Shown here in pieces: positions 22,701-37,700 of a DNA stretch of 64,000 nt. The translations under genes and the position numbers were made by a program. Where the stretch lies: contig OX465115.1 of the NCBI GenBank assembly GCA_949987565.1, forward strand, positions 6,598,566 to 6,662,565, read 5' to 3'. Source of the DNA: Luidia sarsii (Eukaryota > Echinodermata > Asteroidea > Paxillosida > Luidiidae). The notes below the pieces were generated by a model, which made no database searches, was not told the origin of the DNA, and worked only from the letters and a program-made list of their open reading frames with translations. The stretch's first letter is position 1, and every line of letters starts with the position of its first letter.

Positions 22701-25700
22701 AAAGGCAGAGTGACAAGGACAAAACAGATACATGTACACGGAGGAAAGGGGGGGGGAGAGTGAATAGGACATGGATGAGAAACAAAGGACAAAAAGTGAA
22801 GCTGGTAGGGAGAGGTCAAAGGGAAGGGCAAGCGGTGGGGTAGGGATTAGTGAGAGTAGGGGGAAAGATCAAAGAGAAGGGCAAGGAGTAGGGTAGGGAT
22901 TAGTGACAAGAGGGGGAAAGATCAAAGAGAGAAGTGTGAAGGACTGAACACAAAAGAAGGATGATCAGAAAGCTGCATGGTGTTAGTCATTACCCTCCTG
23001 GATGTTAAGACCATGTGGTTGAATAGTCCGAAGACGCTCCATCCACATTTTCTCACGGCTAAGACGGACAGCATTACTACGGTGACCAAGTGATTCTACT
23101 TTAAATGTCAAGACTTGCTTCATACTCTCATCATCTATTCATCTTTCCTGGTATCTTCTTTCTTGCTGATATAGATTTGATCAGCGTGACAGGAGGTGGG
23201 CGTATTCTGCGTTCTTGGGAGCCCTCCTCAGGTTTCCTAAGATGGGAAGTATCGACGACCTCTGAGATTGCTACTAAGGAACTTCAAGGGTAAACTAACT
23301 TCCACGTCTTCCTCTTTGTAGTCTTAAGTAGCAGGGTCTCGATTAATTTAGACAATGGTGATATACAAAAATGTTGCAAACTGCTTACTGACTAAAATTA
23401 CCAAAATGTGAATCTTAAAATTTAGTGGGCCTGACGTTTCGATCCTAGCAGGACCTTTCTCAAAGGCAGAGTGACAAGGACAAAACAGATACATGTACAC
23501 AAAGGAAGGGGGGAGAGAGTGAATAGGACACGGATGAGAAACAAAGGACAAAGAGTAAAGCTGGTAGGGAGAGATCAAAGGGAAGGGCAAGGGGTAGGGT
23601 AGGGATTAGTGAGAGGAGGGGGAAAGATCAAAGAGAGAAGTGTGAAGGCCTGAACACAAAAGAAGGATTATCAGAAAGCTGCATGGTGTTAGTCATTACC
23701 CTCCTGGATGTTGAGACCATGTGGTTGAATAGTCCGAAGACGCTTCATCCACATTTTCTCACGGCTTAGACGGACAGCATTACTACCTTTGAGAAAGGTC
23801 CTGCTAGGATTGAAACGTCAGGCCCACTAAATTTTAAAATTTAGACAATGATAATGAAAAGGGGGGTCTTAAAACGAGTAACCAGCATCCATTAACAAGG
23901 TATAGGATCCAGTCCCACACAGCACCTGTGTAGCACTGGGCAGTGCTAAGGACTGTGACCTTGGTAGGATATGACATTTGACTCTTGCAGCATGTCATCC
24001 CTTCTGTCTCCAGAACAATGATAGGTGTGCACATGTACTGCACACATAGCTCTGAACCATCTTTTATTGTGGGAACACAAAGGACTGTGGCTAGGGGGTC
24101 AATTTCAGGGGTAGGTGACCTGCAATTACAAGGCTTGGGTCAGCAGATTTCTCAGACAGTGGTCAGTGTGGAATAGGTTCAAGGTGATTGAAGCGTCTTT
24201 ATTATGTCTGAGATAATCATAGCAGGACCTTTCTCAAAGGCAGTATGTTTGGTGTGTGTCACTCTTGCGTGTTCTCTTTTCTCAGGGACGTTGGTGCTGT
24301 GTTTGTAGCAAGCAGTGAATCCCCATCAGTGGCTGTCCTAGCAGGCAGCAACCTGTTTGTACACTCGGTCAAAGATGGACAGCAGGTCTGGGATCAACAG
24401 TTAGTGGCGGGGTAAGTCCTGTACTCGTGGCACACAGCTTTATAGTGGAAATGCTAGGTGGAAGGTTTGCGGTGACACCATGTAGCGCTAATCTTTCAAG
24501 AAGGAAAAGAGCCGGTAACTCAACTTTTCGGGTTGCGTGTAGTCTGCCCGTCATCAGGAGACTGCTGTCTCGCACATTGTGATTCTAAAAAGTCTAATGT
24601 CAAAGAAGAATGAAATGACAAGCTGCTGAATATAAGCTTGCTTGGAGATTCATTTAGGGAAAGTATATCTTAGTCTGTTGGATAGTGAATGGACTGAGAT
24701 ACGGCTGTAATGTGAGCAACAAACGAGAAAGAGAATGTTTTATTGACTTTCACAAAGGCCAAAATAGATAGAAGAATCCCTGTGAAATGTGTAAGACACC
24801 GGTCATTGTTATGTCTATTCACTAAGTACGAGTAACTTACACTTGACCACACGCAGGAGACATTCTTGTATTCAGTAGTTCCTAATCCTGTGTAAAAGAT
24901 GAATTTTATAGACTTGTACTGTAAACGTTATGGTTCATGAACAATTGCAAATCTGACCTTAAAGTAACCTTTATTCCATCACAAACATGGCTGTGTTTGT
25001 GCACCATTTCTGCCTTGTGAACTTGTGAAGCCCATAAATAATATTTAAAGTCGTTCCCGCTTTCCAATAATCCTGAGCTTGTGAAAATGCAGAATTCCAT
25101 CAACAAGCTGTGTGTTTTTGTGGCAAACCTACCTTGATTCTTGTTCTTACGGAGCAGGCCAGTAATCTAAGTGATTAATCTAGACATTGGCCAGTGCGTT
25201 CAGATTCTGAATAGTCCAATTTGTGTTTTTCATGCAGGACAAACTACAAGTGGCTTCATTCTGATGGCCATTCGGTGTACACTCTTGGTCTGGTTGCCAA
25301 CTCTCACTTCAATGTGCTCAAGTACTCTGCAGTGAATGGGGCTTTGCAGAATAAGGTCAGTATTTCTTAGCAGTCTTCCATTTCCCTGATTGAGAATGTT
25401 CTCATGGTCCTACTGGTAACTCTTGTGTAAGTACCGTAGCACGTCTATGTAAAAGTCACTTGAAGATTAGAGTAGACACCACATGATACTTGCAGAGATG
25501 CCAACTTGTACGATTTGAGCGTAATATTTATGATTTAATTAGTTTACGCTTCTACCATCCAGGCTAAGATTTGTACGATTTCCGACACCACGTAAGAAAA
25601 ACATATCAAACATACTCAACCAGTGTGAAAGACTTGTTAGAAGAAATAGCAGTAATACATCAGGAGGAGCTATTAGAGAGATCAACAAAGACAATGATGG

Positions 25701-28700
25701 CACATCATGATTACTGACATCAGGAGATATCACACTTGGAGAGAGTAGGAGAGAGAATAGATGTGAGGAAGTGTCTTGTCTTTGTGTGAATCTGAACAGG
25801 CAAGTCTACAAGCAGCGTGGGCCAGCGTACAGGATACCAGTTGCATCCTGGTCGCCAATCTGCACTTTGTCTGCATGGATACGTTGACCAACTCCCTACA
25901 AGTTGCTTCCTTGGAGAACATCAATGTCTTTTCTACCATGCCCTTGAAGGTTTGTGTCTACGTCCACCCTGCACGCCAGTATAAGCCTAGCATTGCACAG
26001 TGGTCTGGTTCCCTGGCAGTAGTATTCCTGATCTGTTGAAGCTGCTGATAAGTTGGATGATTTTTCTCTTTTTGATACGCTTAGTTCCATCTTCGCATTT
26101 CTTCACTTCTGTTACAAATGTCTGAATGCTGAACCTTTGGTCAGTAATTTTTGTGATTTCAGATGTTGTTTTCGTAAGTTCTCCTCAATACGAAGTATCA
26201 GTGAGACTATTTATCAGTGGTGAAAATGAAATTTCACTTCCAAGCATCAATTGCGGTTCTTCATCGTTTAAATTGTGTGGTTTTGTTTTTCATGTTTTTG
26301 TTTTTTGTTTTTTTTAAGACAAGAACTAATGCTTGGTGACTTCAATAACCCAAATCTCTAAAAAGGCAGAATCATATGACAACTGATCAAGGTCCTGCTA
26401 GGATTGCCTCTACAGTTTGTTAACATGTCCTTATTGGTCAGTTTTATAAAGAATATAACATCTATTTACTTAAGGTGATATACAAAAATGTTGCAAACTG
26501 CTTACTGACTAAAATTACCAAAAAGTAAATCTAAAATTTAGTGGGCCTGACGTTTTTACTTGACGTATTTACTTGACTTGACGTATTTACTTGACGCTTT
26601 TAATTCCATGTTTGCAGACCATTGGCTTAGACAAGCATGGATCTAATCCCAAGTTGATACAGCTCTTTGCTCCTTCTACCGGAAGAGTGGAGTTTGCTTT
26701 AGGACTGACAGAAGACCATCATGTTCTGCTCAAGATGTCTGCTGGTCAGGTTTCATTGGTCAAAGATTTACCCTCGGTAAGTGCTCTTGGATGAATAGTG
26801 ATGGAAGCAGGAGTTGCTAGTTCTAATCTCACCCAAGCTGTCAAGCAGGCAATCAGGCCAAGCACCGAGTAGTGGTTGCTGCACATTCAGTACCACAAAC
26901 CCTCATTGAAAGTGAAATTGTGGAGTTATTCAGTTTGATTAGTGTAAGGGCATGCTCATTTTCAGTTCAGTAATCATTTGCTCAATTGGTTTGCTTTGAG
27001 AGTTTCATCCTTGCATTTGTCACATGCTTGTTGTTTGTCTTTGCATAGGTTTGGCAGATCACTGGTTCCACTCAAGACTCCAATGCAATTGTTACCACAG
27101 CTAGCTGGTTCCCATCCAAAATGGTACCTTTAACTTGCCTCCGTTCCTCTTTTAAGATTCTTTCATAAAAGCGATTTGTAGCTTTCATATTTTGAGAACC
27201 GGCTTTTATAGCATTTGAGATGAATATGAATTCAAACTTAGCAAAAAAATTGATCTTGAAGATCTTTGTGATTGATCTTGAGACTGCGAAATGTCAAACA
27301 ATTTCTTAAAATAGCCAAGAAATGTCGAGTGTACAGGGGTTAAACCCAGGTCTCTGGTTTAACATACCAGCTCTCTGACTATCTATGATATCCATAGTAT
27401 CCAACACTCTAATGAAAACCTGAAAGTGAAAAAGTAATGTAATATTTATAAATTCTCTGTTTCTCTTTGAAAGGAAATTGTTTTACGGTGCTACTTCCTG
27501 TGCTGTTCACAGTATCCAACTCTTAGATGGCAGCCTTCCTAAATAGTCAACTATCATTGCTGGGTTGGGGGCACCAGTCAGAAGCATTCAAACATTAACT
27601 GCCTCTTTAATTAAAACCTAATTAAGGTGATATACAAAAATGTTGCAAACTGCTGACTGACTAAAATTACCAAAATGTAAATCTTAAAATTGAGTGGGCC
27701 TGACGTTTCAATCCTAGTAGGACCTTTCTCAAAGGCAGAGTGACAAGGACAAAACAGATACATGTACACGAAGGAAGGGGGAGAGAGTGAATAGGACACG
27801 GATGAGAAACAAAGGACCAAGAGTGAAGCTGGTAGGGAGAGATCAAAAGGGAAGGGCAAGGAGTAGGGTAGGGATTAGTGAGAGGAGGGGGAAAGATCAA
27901 AGAGAAGGGCAAGGAGTAGGGTAGGGATTTGTGACAAGAGGGGGAAAGATCAAAGAGAGAGGTGTGAAGGCCTGAACACAAACGAAGGATTATCAGAAAA
28001 CCTAAAATCTAATTATTAACAACTCGTATAATATTTATAAATTCTCTGTTTCTCGTTGAAAGGAAATTGTTTTACGGTGCTACAAAGATGGTGCAGAGGT
28101 GGGACCAATGGTGCAGACGATTCCCATGGAAGGTATCCATGGTAACCCAACAAAGATGAGCGTGTTGCTTGGTGACAAGAGAGGCACTAGCCAGTCTTAC
28201 AGAGTCTTGCTTGAAACGGCAGACCATGCCTTGATGCTTCTGAACCAGCCTGGTATGTAGTGTGACGGAGTTATCTAGTTAGGCTGCAATGACTTTCAGT
28301 CTGCACATGAAGAAATTGTTGCTACAAAACCTTGATGACTCATCCAAACTGCTTAGTCCTTAACCACTTTGCGCCGGGTTTTTTTTCAGCACCGATAACC
28401 GCCATACGGGGGTTTTTGAACAATGCATCATTTTAAAATCTTGCTAAAACAATCGGAACAATATATCTCTGTGAAATAAATCGATAAGGGTATACTATGG
28501 GTACAAGAAAGTAAAACCTGGCACAATTCGGACGTCGTTGTGGCTTTTGTCAAGAGATTATCCGTTCGAAAAAGGGCCCTTTGTGCATCGTCAATGGACC
28601 GCAACGGACGTGTGTGTGTGCGTGCGTGTACGCTGCTGACAATCCCTGACCGCAGACTCCAGCCTCCACTCCAGGCAGTCAAATCTTCGAGTTGGTCGGC

Positions 28701-31700
28701 CACAAACGAGCGTACAGATTACGGTAAAGAATGTTGGGGGGAATTCCAATACCAGACCGACGACCGTTGGGCTGTGTGGCATGCAAAGACAATGTCCCCC
28801 GCGTGCTTTCAGCTGCAGCGCGGTATCCCTCGATCCTCTACAGTAAAAGTCCCACAATTGCACAATCACTGCTGCTAATCTTCCAATTCATGTGGCAACT
28901 TGCGTCAAAAAAGGGTCTTTGTACTGATTCGTATTGCTTTGTTCTAAGCTGAAAAGAGTCTTTGTTTAGAATGTGGACAATAGTGGTGCCCGGATTCGGA
29001 GGGCCCCGTTGCAAAGGCAATCCAATTGACCTCCGGATTCGGAGATCCTGGCGCGAAGTGGTTAAAGTGGTAATGATTCCTTAGAAAGACACAGGGTCAT
29101 TGCTGGCAATGACCCTTTATATTCCTGATGCTATTCCTTGCAGGTCACATTGCTTGGCACAGAGATGAAGGGTTAGCCTCAGTGGCCGCCATTGAGATGA
29201 TTGAGCTTCCTGTGTCTGATACCCAAGCTAAGTTTGAAGAGGAATTTGGAGGCAAAGCACAAGGTAAGAGGAATGCAATACTCAAGACAGAAGAAATGGC
29301 AGCTCAACTGAAAATAGTTTGCTTTTCCGCCGCTTCCAGGGAAGCGGAAAAGCTATATCTGTTGTTCAGATTTTTTTTCTTCTTCTTCTTCTTCTCCCCC
29401 AAAGCCCATAGACAATGCACAGGGGTTTTGTAAGCACGACTTTAGTCATTGAACAGACTTGGATTTTTTTAAAACGTGGCAAATGCATGTATCCAAAAAT
29501 TGCCATCAATTGACCGTGACGCATCTCATGAATATTTATGAGGTCATGAACTTTTCAGATTTTCACATTGAAATGAGCATATTTGGCCAACGGAGCGAGA
29601 TTTTTTTAATTTTTCTTTGATATCTATTGGGGACATGGTTTAGAAATACCTTCCGGAGCCAAAATGTCGTTACGCAATCATGACGTCATCAAAACGTGTG
29701 ATTTTAAAACACATATAAGGCATTGGCCGTTCATCTCGAAATTTGGTATGTAGTTAGCTATCGTGCTAGACATTCCAAATCTTAAGTTTGGAACCGAAGG
29801 ACCATTGTTTATAATTTTTATGAATTTTTGAATACCACACTCGAGTCCCATAGGCTTTGTGCACAAAATATGTACATGCGTTTTGGAGTAGGAATGGGGC
29901 TATTCTATGACTTGTTACAAACAGAAGCGGAAAAGCTCTATGCTCTGTTTCACAACAGACATATATTTCTCGTTTTCTTTCAAGCTCTTGGACTAAGATC
30001 AGTCAAACAAATCAAGCAAGAACTGACTGAACATTAGACATTGGAACAACTTTGAAATGGCAAAGAGGGCAAAACATTGTCTAGACCAGGACTTGAACCT
30101 GAAACCTCTGATTTTGTGTACCTTGGTTTCTGAAACCAAAATGTTGAATTGAGATGAGAAGTAATTCAATGAAGTATTACCATGTCATGTTGAGCAAACG
30201 GCCATTGAATTTCATTCTCATCAATGCAAAATCCTTGTATATATATCTATGAGAACCAACATTTTAAAAATTGATTCGGATGTTAAGGATAGTCAGTGCC
30301 CATTCGCAATTTTGTTTTATGAAAATAAATTGCACGACCAAAACAATTTAAGAATTGGAGAAAATGACGTGTGGATGTCTGATCTTCAGTTGTGGGTTTG
30401 CTGATAGACCATGTGAAGTATTTCTGAGAAGACTGGCACGGATGCTCTGGTGTACTGCAAACCCACCATGCCAAGCATGATAGCTGATGATTGTCTTATT
30501 CTTCCTATCAGAAAGCATTGGCTCCATGTTCTTGAAGAGACTCAGCACTCAGTTTGCACAAATTCAGGTAAGAGAACATTCTACTACCTTCCATGGACTT
30601 CCTTAACCACTTCGTGCCGGGGGTTTTTTCAGCGCCGATGATCGCCATACAGGGTTTTTTGAACAATGCATCATTTTAAAATCTTGCTAAAACAATCGGA
30701 ACAATATATTTCTGTGAAATAAATCGATAAGGGTATACTATGGGTACAAGAGAGTAAAACCTGGCACAATTCGGACGTCGTTGTGGCTTTTGTCAAGAGA
30801 TTATCTGTTCGAAAAAGGGCCCTTTGTGCGTCCTCAATGGACCGTAACGGACGTGTGTGTGTGTGCATGTACGGTGCTGTCAATCCCTGACCGCAGACTC
30901 CAGCTCCACTCCAGGCAGTCAAATCTTCGAGATGGTCTGCCCCAACGAGCGTACAGATTACGGTAAAGAATGTGGGGGGAATTCCAATGCCAGACCGACG
31001 ACCGTTAGGCTGTGTGGCATGCAAAGACAATGTCCCCCGCGTGCTTTCAGCTGCAGCGCGGTATCCCTCGATCCTCCACAGTAAAAGTCCCACAATTGCA
31101 CAATCACTGCTGCTAATCTTGCAATTCATGTGGCAACTTGCGTCAAAAAGGGTCTTTGTACTGTTTCGTATTGCTTTGTTCTAAGCTGAAAAGAGTCTTT
31201 GTTTAGAATGTGGACAATAGTGGTGCCCGGATTCAGAGGGCCCCGTCGCATAGTCAAGCCAATGGAGCTCCGGTTTCGGAGGTCCCGGCGCGAAGTGGTT
31301 AACAAAAGCTCACCATCATCATTTCTCATGGTTGAGCATACCCACCAGACCACATTTTCATCCAAGAAGTGCTGGAATATTACCTTTTTCCAGGTAATTT
31401 TTTGTGGGCTATCGCTAGCTGAGCTACTAACTGTACAATATCAGTGGCCATTGGGTATAGTTGAGCTCTTGTTTATGATGGAACAACATCGTGTATACTA
31501 TCATCTGTCTTGCATTTTGAATTTTAGCAGGACCTATCTCAAAGGCAAAAAGTCCTTCAGAAAGGCCCTGCTAGGATTGATATATCAGTGTAGAATTCTG
31601 ACAAAGACGATTCCAAAGAAGTTCCCTGAATGCTTATATCATGATTCCATATCATTGCTTTGTCCTTTGTGGCTGCCCATCACTCAGGTGTATCTGACCA

Positions 31701-34700
31701 ATATGAAGAAGCTGTTCAGCCACACCTTCCTGCATGATCCAATCAGCATCAAGGAAGCTTTCAAACGTGGGGTCAAAGGTCACATGGAACCCTCAGGCAG
31801 CGGTGACAGAGACCCTCTAACGAGGGATGAGTTCAGTCTGCGTAAAATCATCATCGTAGTCAGCAAGTCTGGCAAGGTAATGTCCGCTACACATTGCCTT
31901 TGTAGTAGTGATAAAGGTCTTATTAGCTTTTCCGCCGCGAAGCGGAAAAGCTATTGTTTAGCTATAGTTTTTTTTTGTCTTCTTCTTTTTCTTATCGGAA
32001 AAATCCCATAGACTTTGTACATGGAATTTATGATCGGCAGTTTGGCCATTGAACACACTTTGATTTTTTTCAAACTTGGCAAATGCATAGAGCCCATGCT
32101 GAAGTTGTGCACAGTTGTCTTTAAAACTTCATGACGTCACCACGTGTCACGTGACAGCGCTTTAAAGGGGCAAATTTCGAACTCCAATAAAAGCAAAAGT
32201 AGAAGTTCGTTTGGTGTCAATTTTGCACTATATCTAAGTTGGGAAGAGATGTATCAAAAAATTGCCCTCATTCGATCGTGACGTCATCTCATGAATATTA
32301 ATGAGGTCATGAACTTTTGCGATTTTAACATTCAATTGAGCATATTTGGCCACCGGAGCGAGATTTGTTTTTATTTGTTCATTTATATCTATTGGGGATG
32401 TACAGTAGTTTAGAAACACCTCCCGGGGCCAAAATGCCATGACGAAATTGTGACGTCATCAAAATCCATGTTTTTAAAACACATATTAGCCAATGCTGAA
32501 TCTTCTTGAAATTTGGTGAGCAGTTAGCTATTGGGCTAGACATTCAAAATCCTGAGTTTGGAACCAATTGACCATTGTTCAGAATTATTATGATTTTTTG
32601 AATATCATACATGGACTTTGTGCACAAAATATGCACGTGCGTTTTGGGGTAGAAATGGAGATTATGAGTTTGAATCCCGCTGATGTCAATTTGTTGTTGT
32701 TGGTTTTTTTTTAAGAGAACCAGATGCGGAAAAGCGTTATGTTCTGTTAGCAAACAGACATAAATCTCTAGTTTTCATCTCATTTTCATTTGTTGTTGAT
32801 TCACTTTGACCAATGACCCCAAACTGTCAATGAGCTTTTCAAATGCCATTGGAATGGTTCCTAAGGTTCCTAAGGGACAATCTTAACCTTTACAACTAAC
32901 GATTTATGCAGATGGTACTTTAATGCTTGATTGTATTGAATACATGTTTTCATTTTCCTGTGGTGGTTGTAGATCTTTGGTCTGGATTCTGAGGATGGTA
33001 GTGTAGTGTGGAGTTCCTTCTTGGCCAATCTTCAGTTAGCAGCCAGTCAAGGGAAGGTCTTATTCTTTGTCAGACGGACCACTGCACACTTCCCTCATCC
33101 ACCTCATTGCACTATTGTTGGCGTTGTAAAGGTATGGCTAGCCAAGGGATTGTAGGGGATAGGAGTACAATCATGTCACTCGTCTATTTATTTCACTCAT
33201 TATTTGGAGAAATGATTCAGATTCACCCTTTGATCTTTGTGTCTTGAATCAGTTCCCCACTGAGAAAGCTGGTAGACAGACTAGGGTGAGATCAAAGGGA
33301 AGGGCAAGCAATAATGTTACAATCATTCTACTGAGAAAGGTAGGATTGGAACCACAAACTCTATGAATACTTGCGAGTAATGTCCTGAGGATTCTATTCT
33401 TTGTGTGGACAGGGTTCAGGCCAAACGTTGATGTACTCCTTCAATCCCATCACTGGAGACTCCTTCAATGCTGTGGGGGCAGATGGTTCTAATCATGTGC
33501 TACCCTATACCACCCAACAAGCTACATTGCTGACTCTCACTGATGACCAAGAACTCAAGATTCTGGTCCTCTTAGACTCCCAAGACAAGGTGAGTTGGAT
33601 TTTGAATCTAAGAATAAACATGCATGCCATACATCACAAATTACACACCCTTGCAAATTTTTTCAATTTTTTCAAAAGTTCCCAGTCAGATTTTCCTTGG
33701 TTTGTTTGACTTGAGTTAAAAAATTTGCATCCACTGTGTGATCCCCGAGCTGCTGTAGCTAGGTTTACAACAATCGGTTGTTTGCATCTGAATGAAAGCG
33801 GGGGTGTGATCCCTGGAGATATACGGCAGTTAATGGTTGAATTGCTTCTGACTGGCGCCCCCACCCCGGCAAAGACTAGTTGACTATTAGGGAAGGCCAC
33901 CATCTAAGAGCTGGATAGCTCAGATGGAAGAGCACTGGTATGTTAATCCAGAGGTCTCTGGTTCAAGTCCCAGTTCAGTCTAAGTTTTCTTTTTTAAGTT
34001 TGAAAGAAAATTAAGCAGACATGATTTATGATGTCACTTTGAAGGGCAGCAAGGATTAAAGTGAAATGTGGGATTTATTTCTTCTCAGGTTCATGTGTAC
34101 CCCAAGCAAGCAACCAGGATCCTACGAGACCATGCAGCAAATATTTACATGTTCACTGCTGATAGCACTGACAATTCCATGCAAGGGTACCGGTTAGCTG
34201 CAGTAGGACAAGACAGTGAGTCGATCACAGCTGATGTGGTTTGGAATGTACAGTTACCAGCTACAGAGAATGGCATTGTCAAACTTGAAGGCAAGAAAGC
34301 CACAGGTAAGTTATTGCGTGATCTTGTTCTCTTTGGGTAGTTTGAAAAAAAAAAAACCGAGGAAAGGACAACAATTGATTGATGAATTATAGCAAAGAAA
34401 AATTGACTGGACTAACTTACTATTGCTCTTACCAGCTGAGCTATTCAGCTCTCAGATGAAGGCCTAGTCAATTCTATCTATCTATTTCCATCAGGTCGGT
34501 TTCGGCCCCTGGTGACCATGTTGACAAGTAGCCTCCATGCTGATCTGTCCGTTGTCGTTCGAATTGTCTCTATGGGGGGTCGGCCCACTCTTGCCAGAAT
34601 GTTGTCCCACCATCTTGTTCTTGGTCTTCCGCGTCCCCTTTTGCCCTCTTTTTTCCCCTTTTGCCCTAGTCAATTAGTCAATTAGTTTTTGCAGGGAAGG

Positions 34701-37700
34701 ATGATCCCTGGAGATATACGGCAGTTAATGGTTGAATTGCTTCTGACTGGCGCCCCCACCCCAGCAAAGCCTAGTTGACTATTAGGGCAGTTTACCAGCG
34801 AAGGGCTGAGAGGTCTGGGTTCAAATCCCAGCCAGTCAAATTTTGTAATTCCCTTTGCTATTTTCTCTAAAAAGAAATATACAAGAATCATGATTAATGT
34901 ATTTAGACTACACTGTTGCTTAGTCAAGCTTAACAAGATATATGCATCTATGGCCATAGGTCTACAATCAAATCCGGTAAAATCAAAACCGGTAAAATGG
35001 ACACCCCTGTTGGGTATCACTTCAATCTCCCTGATCATTCGATATCAGATTATGAGTGTACTGGGCATAGAATCCCTTGGTCACCGTAGTAATGCTGTCC
35101 GTCTTAGCCGTGAGAAAATGTGGATGAAGCGTCTTCGGACTATTCAACCACATGGTCTCAACATCCAAGAGAGTAATGACTAACACCATGCAGCTTTCTG
35201 ATAATCCTTCTTTTGTGTTCACTCCTTCACACTTCTCTCTTTGATCTTTCCCCCTCTTCTCACTAATCTCTACCCTACTCCTTGCCCTTCCTTTTGATCT
35301 CACCCTACCAGCTTTACTCTTTGTCCTTTGTTTCTCATCCGTGTCCTATTCACTCTCTTCCCCCTTCCTTTGTGTACATGTATCTGTGTTGTCCTTGTCA
35401 CTCTGCCTTTGAGAAAGGTCCTGCTAGGATCGAAACGTCAGGCCCACTAAATTTTAAGATATATGCATGTTGGTTAACTTGGCAGATATAATAGAAGAAA
35501 TCCATGGACTACCACTTATTCATCAGCATTCATTGTTTCTCTATTTGATGTCGTCATTCTGACTCCTCTATGCCACAGATCACGTCCACTCACAGGGCCG
35601 TGTGCTTGGAGATCGTTCTGTCCTCTATAAATACCTCAATCCCAACTTGGTTGCTGTGGTAACAGAGGGCCACGATTCATCAGCTAAAGGTGAGAAAAAA
35701 AAAAATTTCAAAAATCAAGTGGGCCTGTACCGTTCTCAAAGGCATATTTGGGATATTCACAATGTATAATTATTGTGTAGAAACTTTGATGAGCCTTGCC
35801 AAAGTAAAATCAGTCAGTTTTCTGACCACATTTCTCAACTGACACGCGATATTGTCGATAATTGACTTCACCTCACTAAATCTGCCCTCTTGTGAAAACT
35901 ATCTTGACATTATCACTTCTTCACATAAGATGATTGTATCTAAATTTATAAAGTACTTTTGTGATGTGATTGAAAATGGGGGCATGATCCCTGGAGATAT
36001 ACGGAAGTCAGTGGTTGAATTGCTTCTGACTGGCACCCCCACCCCGGCGAAGACTTGTTGACTATTAGGGAAGGCCACCATCTAAGGGCTGCATAGCTCA
36101 GATGGTAAGAGCGCTGGTACGTTAAACCTGTGGTCTTGGATAAGATCCCGGTAGAGTCTAATTTTCTTCACTGTTTTAATTACCTTTACTATTACTGAAC
36201 TACTATTTCCTCTTCAATTGCAGGACATTTGAATGTTTATCTGCTTGATGTAGTGACCGGTCATTTGGTGTTCAGCACTGACCATAAGAAGGTGTCTAGC
36301 CCTCTCTATCTAGTCCATGCTGAAAACTGGATTGTGGTAAGTCAAACGCTAACTGGTTACCATTGCAACCCATTTGTAATTGTTAGTGTAACAAGTTGTT
36401 TGTGCAATTTACACTGATTTCATTGTGATTTATTTGAGGACTATGTTCTTGTCATTCTGCCTTTGAGAAAGGATCTGTTTGGATCAAGAAATAGGCCCTC
36501 GTAAAACGTTGTCTTGGGATAGTCACCTTAAAGATCTCAACAATTGAGAGGGCCTGACATTTCTATTTTCAGAGGACTTTGTCAAAGGCATAAAGATCTT
36601 TAGAATCTGTCTGGAATGTCTCTGAGTGAACTGTTTTCTTTTTCCAGTATCACTATTGGAACTTGAGGCACAGGCGTCATGAGATGACTGTGTTGGAACT
36701 TTACGAAGGAAAGTTGCAGAAGAATAGGTAAGTCCCCACTTAAATGAATCTTTATTATTGTAGGATCCATGAGTAAGGTCCTGCTAGATTGAACAATGTC
36801 ACGCTCCTTTTTCTACTTTGATATGATACAGAGCATTGTATCCATTTCAAAACAAGCAAGGGAAAGGACAATTGGGAAATTTTAAACAAAAAGTTGAAAA
36901 AGGGAAGAAAGTTTGACTGGCTAGGATTGGTCAGTTTGGCCCAGTCCAATTTGCTTTGCTATTTAAATCAATCCCAAGTCTATTTGGCTGATCAGTGAGA
37001 GTTCAGACTATTCCTAGTAAAGGTTGACAGTTGAGGGTGCTTTGCAGTGACACCATGTGAGAAGATCTCTGATGTGAGTGTGTGTGGTACATTGGTTCCC
37101 TTCAGAACCACACTGTGTGTGGTTCATTGGTTCCCTTCATTGGTTCCCTTCAGAACCACATAATGAGTGTACCAGTATGTGGTTCATTGGTTCCCTTCAT
37201 TGATTCCCTTCAGAACCACACAATGAGTGTACCAGTATGTGGTTTATTGGTTCCCTTCATTGGTTCCCTTCAGAACCACACAATGAGTGTACCAGTATGT
37301 GGTTCATTGGTTCCCTTCATTGGTTCCCTTCAGAACCACACAATGAGTGTATGTGTTTCATTGGTTCCCTTCATTGGTTCCCTTCAGAACCACACAATGA
37401 GTGTACCAGTATGTGGTTCACTGGTTCCCTTCATTGTTTCCCTTCAGAACCACACAATGAGTGTATGTGGCTCATTGGTTCCCTTCATTGGTTCCCTTCA
37501 GAACCACACAATGAGTGTACCAGTATGTGGTTCATTGGTTCCCTTCATTGGTTCCCTTCAGAACCACACAATGAGTGTATGTGGTTCATTGGTTCCCTTC
37601 ATTGGTTCCCATCAGAACCACACAATGAGTGTACCAATATGTGGTTCATTGGTTCCCTTTATTGGTTCCCTTCAGAACCACACAATGAGTGTATGTGGTT

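Noticed and set aside
31199..32011. A 270-codon open frame
   Set aside because: Its only gene-like part is EMC1 exon 12 (31688-31876). The rest is piggyBac-like end, intron and the AGCGGAAAAGCT repeat read through by chance.
33908..33980. Possible tRNA-Asn(GTT) gene
   Set aside because: A and B boxes and the anticodon position are there, but the acceptor stem does not pair and the sequence recurs within a SINE family.
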